Source: Herpomyces periplanetae | Lineage: Eukaryota > Ascomycota > Laboulbeniomycetes > Herpomycetales > Herpomycetaceae | Assembly: GCA_009733715.1 (NCBI GenBank) | Contig: WMKJ01000104.1 | Location: 1-45,362, forward strand | Length of the DNA stretch: 45,362 bases | Reading direction: 5' to 3' | Part shown: piece by piece, positions 33,996 to 43,300 of the stretch | Layout of the letters: each line of letters begins with the position of its first letter | How positions within the stretch are numbered: position 1 is the first letter of the stretch | Translations under genes and position numbers: made by a program | The notes under the pieces: generated by a model | What the model saw: only the letters and a program-made list of their open reading frames with translations | Told to the model about the DNA's origin: nothing | The model's database searches: none

Positions 33996-36280
33996 TCATG
34001 AAAGATAAGATTGACATGAGAGTGATGTTGGTGAAATGTGATTTAACAATCGTTTTCCGGAAGTTAACTGGCAAACATCCTTTCGAGTTAATACACCCAT
34101 TAAAACACCACTTTCTACACAAAGAATATACCTAACACCGAGTCGATGAAGCATTAAAACGGCTTGCAAGAAGTTAGCTTTAGCATGTAACGTTATAGGG
34201 GTTTGGTATAAGTAAGAGTACATGTTAACATCTTCGAGGCTAGATGAGGTAGAATCCGAGTTAAAGTTGATATGAGCATGAGGGTTTAACGAAGGATCAG
34301 ACAAAAATTGGATGAGGTCGTCACGGAGAATGTAGCCAATGAGCATACGATTAGTTTGGTTTTCTATTATGGGGAATCCACGGAAGACATGTTTGCGAGA
34401 TAGATCCCTTAGCATCTGAATAGTATAAGATGAGGCATCAATGACAATTAATCTTTCAAAGGGTAAGTATACTTGTGAAATGATTAGGTCAGACCACTGG
34501 GGATGTTTGGGGTCAATATTTTGCATGGAAGGATAACATTTAAGGTTGATCCAAGCCTCATAAATGCCTCGAGGATATATAACATCACCAACCCATTTAC
34601 CGATCATAACGGCAATCATAATTGGCAAAGCGTAGGTTAGGGCACCGGTTAATTCAAAGACTATTACAACAATTGAAATGGTTAATCGGGTTATACCACT
34701 TAAGGCAGAAGCAGCACCGATTATAGCGTAAGTACCAGGAGTTATGCAACGATCACTTGAGTCACAAGAGGTTAGTAGAAAGCTTGGAAAGTGTTTTTGG
34801 AAGCTGGACATTAGTAGGCCGATAATTCGACCGTATATAGCGCCAATTGCAATGGTGGGAAGGATAACATCAGCGGGGATACGGAGAAACATGGTAAGGG
34901 AAGTGAGGACAAAGACAAGCGTAGCAGTTAGCAGCATGGTGATGATGAAGGAAAAGACGTTTTCTGATTGCTGGCATAATCCAAGGACATCATCCGTTAT
35001 GTCGGGGCATTCGGCAACGAGATTATAAACGAGTTGGGAGATGGGGATGTGAAGGAATTTGATAGGAAAGCTGATGGAAGCGGTGATAAGGGAGATAATA
35101 AGGACGCTTGTTTTGGAGGAACGGGAGGGAGAAGTTCTTAAATAACGAGAGAGAGGGAATCGGGCAATGAAAAGGTTAACTTTAGTGAAGTAAGCGCCGA
35201 ATATTCCACCTAGAACTCCTAGAAGGGTGAATGGAATGAGCTCTAAGCTGTGCCAAATATGGTGATAGGAAACTTGATAGCGCACTAGTTTTCCCGTACG
35301 AAATGGGTTAGCAAATTGAAGGGTCACGGCGGCAATCATGGCGCAAACGAAGCTATGCCACATGGTTTTTTCGGGGAAGTAGAGGGAGAGTTGTTCTAAG
35401 CTGAATAGAACGCCTCCGACAGGGGCGCCGAAAGCAACCGAGATGCCGGCAGCAGCGGCGGCAGAGAGAATTTCACGTTTGAGAGCTGTAGGGATGAAGT
35501 GAGTTAGAAGGGGAGATTGGATGGGATGGGGTGGAGTGACATACCTTCGTTTGAGTAGATGGATGGGAAAAGTTGCATGAAAAGATCAGCGCAGCAGCAA
35601 GCGATATGTACGAGAGGACCTTCTTTGCCCAGCCATAATCCTGATCCGATAACGAGGCATAAACCGATAATTTTAACGAGAAGGACAGTAGGGGAAAAGT
35701 AATTTTTGATAATGAAACCTTCTAGAATAGTTTTAATTTCTGGGATACCACTGAAGGCTGATTTTGGCGAATAGAATTCCACGAGGAAGTTGGAGAGAAG
35801 GGCTAGAGAGGAGGAAAAGCTGATGAAAATGGTGAAGTTGATAGCCCATGTGATACGGGGATGAAAAGAAAGGTTGAAGAGGGTAGTGCTCCAAGGTTGC
35901 CAATCAGGACATTGATTGATGGAGTTGTAGCCCCAGCAGCAATAGGATTTACTGATGTAGAAGCGGCCATTATCTCTGATGTTGCTGCATAAGCCTAGAC
36001 GTAGATCGGAGAGCCATACACTGACGATATCGATGAAAGCAGCGATTATACCGGAAGCGAATCCTGTAAAAATGATAACGAGCCATGTATGACTGGAGTC
36101 AAAAGCGCGAAAGAGGGTACCTAAGATTCCAGAGGCGCGGGATAAAATGGTTTGAAGACGGAGGCGTTCTTTGAAGTAATCGTGAACCCAATCGATTGAG
36201 GAGAGGGAAGAGGGAGGAGAAGGGGAAGGGAGGGGGGAATGGAAAGAGATGTTTGACGAAGGATTATGGGGCAATGGCAT
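33996..36280 (-). CDS. CLC-type chloride channel/transporter with two CBS domains, 741 aa
   Basis: Exons 35545-36280 and 33996-35485, phase 1 (GTATGT donor, CTACAG acceptor). Start chosen at 36280; the frame is open up to 36493 but that part is a low-complexity repeat. Landmarks: IDWVHDY near 29-35, SGIPEIK (Ser177, anion coordination), GKEGP with gating Glu220, GAPVGGVLFSLEQ, then later membrane helices. The cytosolic part has two CBS motifs (about 600-660 and 690-730, ending GVLMGVLTRKDV). Sequence is closest to the intracellular ClC-3/4/5 and Gef1 group, which acidify endosomes and Golgi by Cl-/H+ exchange. Odd: position 277, 57 residues after the gating Glu as in ClC-5 (E211/E268), is Gln rather than the proton Glu. 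A channel-like or altered mechanism is possible. Confidence 0.92.
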
Positions 36281-36363
36281 ATTGGAGGGGACGGGAGGGA
36301 GGGAAGAGGGGGGGAATGGAGAAGAGAGAGGGAAGAGAGGAGAGAAGAAAGCGAAGATCCAAG

Positions 36364-36436
36364 ACGAAAGCGAAAGCGAAAACGAAAATGAAAACGAAAG
36401 CGAAAGCGAAAGCGAAACCGAAGCCGAATCCGAAAA
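36364..36436. repeat. GAAAGC/GAAAAC hexanucleotide repeat
   Basis: About 12 imperfect hexamers of gaaagc, gaaaac, gaaatg and gaagcc on the + strand. It lies between the PRCC-like stop codon and the chosen CLC start, so probably in the CLC 5' region. If the open frame to 36493 were used it would code a Ser/Phe-rich run. Other frames give RF, KA or SE/NE runs. Confidence 0.75.
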
Positions 36437-36510
36437 AGGAGCAAAACCTGCGACGCAGCGGCACGGCCACCACCGCCACAGAACGCCGGGCACCGGGCGC
36501 CCGGCCGAGA

Positions 36511-37725
36511 CTACTTCCAGCCGTATCGCCGGCCGGCTTCGTGCTTCGTTCGCCGGTTTGCTGCGAAATATTCTTCCAATTCGTCTCGTTGGCAGTTTGC
36601 TGCGTTCACCAACTGCTTTAAGCTGTGCTTGCCCGGCGCTATTGATCGGATTGCCGTGGTTGTCCGGTACACATTTGCCGAATTCTCCCGTGCTAATTGA
36701 GCATTTTCCGCATAACTTCGACTTGTATCAAACTCCTTAACAGGTATCGTCAATACATCTTCACGACGATTCTTTTTACTCCGCCCAAATAATTGTCTAC
36801 GCTCCGCTTCTGTTAATTCCAGTTCCTCAGCTACCTTCTCCAGCGTTTTACTCCCCTGGAATACACACTTTTCACCTTCCTCTTGTCCCATCTCCTCAAC
36901 TTGCTCCTCACAATCTTTCACTACCAGCTTCGGTGTATAGGGATCTTGATCCTTATTCCCCATACTTGAACTTCCCAAATTTTGGATTGCCTCTAATGAA
37001 AATAATGTTAACACACTCCCTTTACCCTTTTCAACTTTAAGTCCTTCTCCCTTTTCCTTCCCTCCGTTATCTTCCCCAATGCTTTTTTGAACCACTATTC
37101 CTCCACCTATTCCACATCTTGTTTTTTCTTGACCTTTCTTATCCCATCGTTTACCAGAAACTGATAATGGTACAAACTGAGTATTCTTTCCAACAATCTT
37201 CACTTCTTCACCACTTTCCTCAAAACCTTCAAACTTTGCCATCAATTCATCCCCCCCAAACATAGCCTGACCACTCGTTTTAAATCCACTATTCCGTATA
37301 CGAGTCGATAGTCCACCATCACCTTCATCTTCCTCACTCTTCTCTCCTTTGTCCTCCTCTCCTTGTCTTTTCCCCTCGCCTAAACCATTTTGACCACTAT
37401 TCTTCGGTCGGGGCAATAAATCATTAAAGTATCCTCCCGATTCCTTACTTCGTTTAACTTCTCGACTCTCCTCCTTATCTCTATTACCTTCATCACGACG
37501 CTTCACCCCAAGCTTTTCTTCATCTTTACCCTCCCTACTCTTTATAAATCGCTTTTTACCTCGTTCACGCACTTTACGCCGAAAATCCGGCGTTCCAAAC
37601 GATTCAAATCCTCCCCATACCCCCTGCTGTCCTTCCTTCACTTCAACTTTATCTCCTACAACAACTTCATTAACCTCTTTTTCACCCTCCGACCCCGAAT
37701 CTGACGAATATCCCACTAATCCCAT
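36511..37725 (-). CDS. PRCC-like nuclear protein, 404 aa
   Basis: Single exon. The N-terminus is short and acidic (MGLVGYSSDSGSEGEKE), a common start for nuclear splicing-associated proteins. The middle is long, polar and Lys/Glu-rich. The C-terminus carries the recognisable PRCC-type ending: KHSLKQLVNAANCQRDELEE, then AANRRTKHEAGRRYGW (family pattern: basic helix, E-L-E, R-x-T-K/R-x-x-x-x-x-YGW/F at the very end). Human PRCC associates with spliceosomal factors and MAD2L2. Length is within the family range. It shares a divergent promoter with Sin1 and is followed at 230 bp by CLC on the same strand. The final 90 bp are GC-rich compared with the rest of the window. Confidence 0.75.
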   Translation of the reverse strand: MGLVGYSSDSGSEGEKEVNEVVVGDKVEVKEGQQGVWGGFESFGTPDFRRKVRERGKKRFIKSREGKDEEKLGVKRRDEGNRDKEESREVKRSKESGGYFNDLLPRPKNSGQNGLGEGKRQGEEDKGEKSEEDEGDGGLSTRIRNSGFKTSGQAMFGGDELMAKFEGFEESGEEVKIVGKNTQFVPLSVSGKRWDKKGQEKTRCGIGGGIVVQKSIGEDNGGKEKGEGLKVEKGKGSVLTLFSLEAIQNLGSSSMGNKDQDPYTPKLVVKDCEEQVEEMGQEEGEKCVFQGSKTLEKVAEELELTEAERRQLFGRSKKNRREDVLTIPVKEFDTSRSYAENAQLARENSANVYRTTTAIRSIAPGKHSLKQLVNAANCQRDELEEYFAANRRTKHEAGRRYGWK

Positions 37726-38108
37726 TCTTCAAATAATTTTTATACGACAAAATCCTCTTTAAAAATTCCCTACACCTCTCCCCATTCTCCTTCCCTCGCC
37801 TACCTCTTCCTCTCCTATCTCCAGGATGTACCCTTAATCAGTTAGTATGTGCGTTCATTCAAGCCTATTTGCGGGGTAATTGTTGCCTGGCGTTCATCCA
37901 CTTCATAATCCGCAACATTTTTAATATCATCTTCAAAACATCCCCTAACACTCAATACTCACAAATGCTACTGCTATCGCTGTCGTAACTGCAAATATGT
38001 AACTTTTAGCTCAACTGTTGCTGCCATTATCGCCGCTACCCGCTAAATTACTTTGGTCCCTTCTAGCCTATTAACTCTTCCTTCTCCTACCCTCCATATG
38101 ACTTCACC
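37726..38108. promoter_or_regulatory. Bidirectional promoter region, PRCC-like / Sin1
   Basis: 383 bp between divergent starts. The + strand is strongly C/T-rich over 37750-37820 and again just before the Sin1 ATG. No TATA box seen. Confidence 0.45.
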
Positions 38109-40163
38109 ATGTCGTTACTCCAAAGTCAAGAGTAAGTCAACCTACTCTTATTATCCTATCCATTCATCTTCAAACCTACTAACTTCCTGACCCTCAGCTT
38201 TGTACTAAATCGCTTGCGTACGGGTCATTTAGCCAACGTACGCGATGGTGTTTCTGAACGAATGATCAGTATTACCTCATTAACAGGTGGTCGAACTTGG
38301 TCCAATGACACCCTGGACTCTACACGAGCTAATTCCCCGCCTATACCAACTGGAATAACATCAGGTTACCTGAAAATTCCACGAACAGCTCGAGGCTCTC
38401 GATCCAAACCTACTGATAATGAAACCAGCGGTGTACGAGCTAGAGCCGCTTCTTCACCTACCCCTACCTCCCTTCATGACTCCAATTTCACAGATCAAAA
38501 GTGTAATATCGCCACCAGTGATAAATACCCCCGTGAGTCTCATCAACCCGATTCCGCTAACACTTTCGACCCATCTAAACAACGTCCTGCCATACATCCC
38601 GAAATTCATAGTCCTCAAATCGCTCAAGTCGTTAAACGTGATGAACCCGACGGTGCTGAATCCGACGATAGCCTACTTTCCAGTGAAATTGCCGGCTCTG
38701 GTGATTCCGCCTCTTTTCTATGTGAAAATAAACCCTCTCATGAACATGAAGAAGAACCCACTATTTCTACATTCTTACCCGTCAACCATGCCAATTCCCC
38801 ACTGCCTGATTTGCCTCCCCCTCGTTGTATTACTCGCCCTGTCGCCGTTGTTAGTACCTTAACCCAAGCCTTGATGGCTCACAAGGATAAACCACCAGAC
38901 CCGCTTGAGCGCTTCAGTGTCCTTGACGGCAAAACAGATGCCAATCCCCTCTACATTAAAGTTTACGCTCCATTTTCTCGTAATCCCAGCAAAGCAATTG
39001 AAATGGTAATGCGACAATATCGCAACGAGGAAACAAAAGTAACCGTGGCCGATGCTATTGGTTTAGCGTTATGGCGTTACGGCCAAGAAGGTCGTGAGCC
39101 TGAACTACGTCGAAAGCAAATGAACGTTAATCGCTGGACCCTTCGTGTTGCTGAAGATGAAGAAGTTGACTTTGACTTTCCCGCCCTAAGTCGCATTCGT
39201 CCCATGGTCGATTTTACCTCCAACAATCAACGTGCCATACATCGTAATCGTTTTCGTGACAAACCTTGGGATGAATTCGCCCTCGTTGAAGCCGATGAAA
39301 AACAGTGGCTCGAAAATCAATCCATTACACCTCAGTACAGCACTGAGCCAACCGATGCTGATCATCGTCCCGATAACAAATCAAATCGCAAGCCCCCCAA
39401 CCCTTCAGAATCCACTCAAGACATCCCCAATTCCATTAAAAAATTAAAAATTTACTACGGTGAACCGGGTTTACTTACCCGCTCAATATACATATACGCT
39501 CTCCAGTCCCGTTACATTAGTGAAGTTTTGGATGAAGCATGCAAAAAATTCATGCTTGAAAAGGCTCTCTACACCTTTGAAATGCGCGATCATGGTATAC
39601 ATGTACCCACCGAACGTATTGTTAAAGCTTTGGGCGAATTTAATGAGTTAAACTTAGTTCGAAGAAAGTATATCGGTGAAGGTATAGTCACTGGAGGAGA
39701 AGGTTGCTCCGGACTCATTTCCGCTTCTGAATTTATCGTTCAAAAAAGTGCCGTCCTTCGTGAAGAAAAAAAGGTAGACATTGAAGAAGTAAATGATATT
39801 ATGATGTTTAAAAAATTCAACGTTACCCGCAAGCAAGGAAAACTTTTTTCAAGTTCCACCGGAAAAATTCTCGCCATGGACAATGAATACATTTACATGA
39901 TGTCAAGTGAACGCGTTACCACCGGTGGTATAACCCGCACGGCTCTATTTGAAGGTGGTAAAAGTCGACGTATGATTCATTTTAGTAGTATTGTCGGGTG
40001 TAAAATGAGTGGCCGAAATTGCAAGATCTTTCGCATTGTCGTAATGCGTGAACGTGAAATTAAACGTTATGAATTCGAAGCTGCCAGCTCCGATGAAGCC
40101 GGTGAAATAGTACGAGAAATTCGTGCTGGTGTTGAGCGCTTTAAAGGGGTCGTAGTCCTTTAA
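38109..40163 (+). CDS. Sin1/Avo1, TORC2 subunit, 662 aa
   Basis: Exon 1 at 38109-38131 (23 nt) and exon 2 at 38198-40163. The intron has GTAAGT, TACTAAC (38177-38183) and CTCAG; phase 2 is consistent. The spliced start MSLLQSQDFVLNRLRTGHL matches the Sin1 N-terminus, as does NVRDGVSERMI. Sin1 holds TORC2 together, binds its AGC-kinase substrates and anchors it to the plasma membrane. Domains: disordered Ser/Pro region, CRIM at about 238-350 (NPLYIKVYAPFSRNPSKAIE, DAIGLALWRYGQEGREPEL), Ras-binding-like region at about 415-500, PH domain at about 543-658. The 23-nt first exon is easy to miss; without it translation would have no ATG at the conserved end. Confidence 0.93.
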
Positions 40164-40326
40164 ATTATCTTATTTCACACAGTTTTTCCCCATTACCTAG
40201 CCCTTTTCAAAGCACTCTTTCATTTCCATCTTCATGTTATTACCCAATTTGGTAAATACGCTTTGCTTTGCATCTACTGTTCGTTTGATTAGTGACAAAG
40301 TATACGTTGTGTAGCTGGACGGTTAA
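40164..40326. terminator. Short convergent 3' region, Sin1 / midasin
   Basis: 163 bp hold the 3' ends of both genes. T-rich and without a clear polyadenylation signal. Transcripts from the two strands probably overlap here. Confidence 0.35.
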
Positions 40327-43300
40327 TTATTCATCGAGTAATAGTGAAAAGCAGTTACGAAGCATCCCTGATAGTTTGACCGGAATATCTGCAATATTAT
40401 TAAGTATTAAATAGTAAGGAAAGGGAAATGTATCCAGGTAATTTGTCCAAAACATTTCAAACTTCTCCGAGCGTTCCGTGTTAAATTTAGCACACTTCAG
40501 ATTCAGAATGCTCAGTGGATCATTTAAGGGATGTATTGTCGAACAAGAGTCAATTATGATAAACACAATTAAGATACGTAACCGGAAGGCTGATCGTACT
40601 AACCGCTGAATATAACTGTGATCATCACATACGCCATCGCTAAAGATAAAAAAGAGTTGCCATGAAGTTGAGCCTCGCGATACGGATGTCTGAGTTCGTA
40701 CCATCTTCAATTCTTCCAATCCATATCGAATTATTTCTTTCATATTAGTTTCAATATGCCCAAAGTCCAATTGATTTACTACGTCAACGCGAAAAGGTTC
40801 TTGAAACTCTTTAATCGTTTGCACATGCTTTCCGAACGTCAAAATTTTAAAATTTTGTAGCTCTGCTATCTGTAAAGCTTTGCCTACTGTAGCAACTGAC
40901 CATTGTGTAGTTTCATCTCGATTTCCTTCTGTCATACTCCGACTCACATCAATTGCTAAGAGCGTATGATAATTTCTTTGTTCCAACCCTACTCTCCGTT
41001 GCCAAATCTTATCATTTCGATATCCCGATGCAATAAACCCAATAATCCGCTTCAGATTTAGCCGTTTGCCACTGCGAAAGTCTCCCTTGAGCTTTTGCGC
41101 TGAATTCTTCCCTAGAATAATCCGTAATTGTTCTCCCAATAACCGTGAATACTTTTCCACATCTTTATCTTCGACTACTTTAGAAATTCTCTTTCCCATG
41201 TCAACCTCCATCGGTTCAGTAAAGTCCTGCACGGTATCTGTTGGTTTGTCCTCCTCTTCATCCGTATTCACATCATTATCTTGATCTTTCTGCTTCTCTA
41301 TATCACCAACGAGTCTTTTGATTTCTTGAATATCCTGGACAATCTCATCCTTTAACTCTCCAATTCTAATGTCATCCTCCTCTTCTTTTACTTCTTCCAT
41401 TTCTTCTTCTTTCTTTTGTTCTTCTTCCATCTCCATCGGCTCACTGACCTCGTCACGAACACAAATTCCTTTGTCCTCCACATCCACATTTTCAACGTAA
41501 TCAAATTTATCGTCTTCCTTTAATTCCCTTTCTCTATCTTGCTCATAATGCTCCGACTTTTTCACTTTTGCCATATCACACCACTTTTTTAACATTTCAT
41601 TCATATTCTTCCATGCTTTAACCCTTTCGTCATTTTCATCGTCATTTTCTGGCTCCCGCTTTACTTTGTTTTGTTTCTTCCTTTCCTTGTCCTCCTCTCC
41701 CTTTTCTTCACTTCGCTTCTGCCCGTCATCATCACCGCGTCCTCCCGCTTCTCCTCCTTCCCTTTCTTCTTCCGCTTCACCGCTCATTTCATTTTCATTC
41801 TCATTCTCCATCCCTCCGCTCCCACGAAGCCCATAGTTGGTCGAATCATACTTCAATTGCCCTTGAGTCATGGCACCAACCTCCAAACACCCTTCCACTC
41901 GTTCTTCTTCCTTTTCCTCATCTGCCCTATCAATCCCTTCCTTGGACGATTCTACTTTCAGGTCCTCTTCGTTTACCTCATCATCTTTACTTTCTTGTTC
42001 ACTTAAATCTTCCTTCATTGTCATCTCGCCAGTTTCACCATTCTTATCATCAAGCTGGTCATTTTTTGCATTTCCACCACCAAGCTTATCTGATTCAGCC
42101 TCTGACATCTCGTGGGAGTTTTCCTCATCTTCTTGGTCTTCCTCAATATCCATTTCATCATCAAATTCCAACGCTTTTTCTTCTACCCTACTCTTGTCAT
42201 TCTTATCTTCTTGGTCCTTCTCACCATCTTCCTCGTCAATTTGATTCTCAATCTCATCCCTTCCTTCTTCACACTTGCTTTCACTCTCGTCATTCATAGT
42301 ACAATCCCTTTCGTTTACAATTTCCATGTCTTTACCCCGTTCCCCAGCATCTTTTAAATCTTTTTCCTGTAAATTGTCTTTCTCTGCCGCTCCTGCGTCA
42401 TTCCACAATTTTTCGTCCAAGTCAATATCACTGTTATTTCCAATGCTTCCGAGCTCGTCGTCCATATCATTTTCACTATCGTCTCCGTTCATATCCCTTT
42501 CCGAATCGCTGCCACTTTCTTCAAACCCATCTGACCATGCACCCTCCAAATCCTTATCCCCTACATCAAACCCACTTTCATCTGACTCATCATCAGCTTC
42601 CTTATCCAGTTTTTGCTGAACTGTTCCATCTTGTTCTGCCAATTCTGATAAGAGTTCTTCATCTGAAATATCTTTCGTTATATCTTCAGCGTCTTGTCCA
42701 TCTCCATCACCTAATCCTACTCCACTTTCTACCTTTCCCGATTCTTTGTAACTTTCGCTGTCTTTTGAACTATCGCAAAACCCTTCTCGTAAAAGCGACA
42801 AAAGCGTTTCTGCTAAAAACGTAAGAAGCTTACCTTCCGATCCATACATTCCCAATAACCGCTTTAGCAATACTTCACTCAAGTTAACGTACTCCCGCCA
42901 AATTGGTCCCAACAATACAATCAAACTTTTAACAAACGTTCTACTTGTTTGACTCAGCATCCCAATTTCTCTAAGCATCACCCCAAATGCTTCCTCAAAA
43001 CGCTTCAGTTGTAGACGTTCAAATGCCCGAATCAACCTAACTTGGGCATAAACTAACCATTTTACATCGTCCTTATTTCCTATTTGTTCCAATTCTGTCA
43101 ATGCTCCTTGGATCCCTCGGAGAATATTGTCCGTGACTTCAACAAATTGATGCATCTGTCCACTTAAATTATCCTCTTTACCCTTCAAATTATCTGTACC
43201 ACTGTCTACATCTGCAGTCCATCTTGACAATTGCCGGAGAATGTATGCTAAATCTCTCCTCTCTGTCGTCATGAATAATATTGTCTTACGAAACTCTTCC

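Noticed and set aside
36121-36740. Overlapping frames with RF, KA and SE/NE repeats around the hexanucleotide tract
   Set aside because: Every frame of a GAAARC repeat is open; only the CLC and PRCC frames have family similarity.
41671-42619. Several plus-strand Ser/Phe/Pro-rich frames of 80-125 codons
   Set aside because: Antisense shadows of the Asp/Glu-rich region of midasin.
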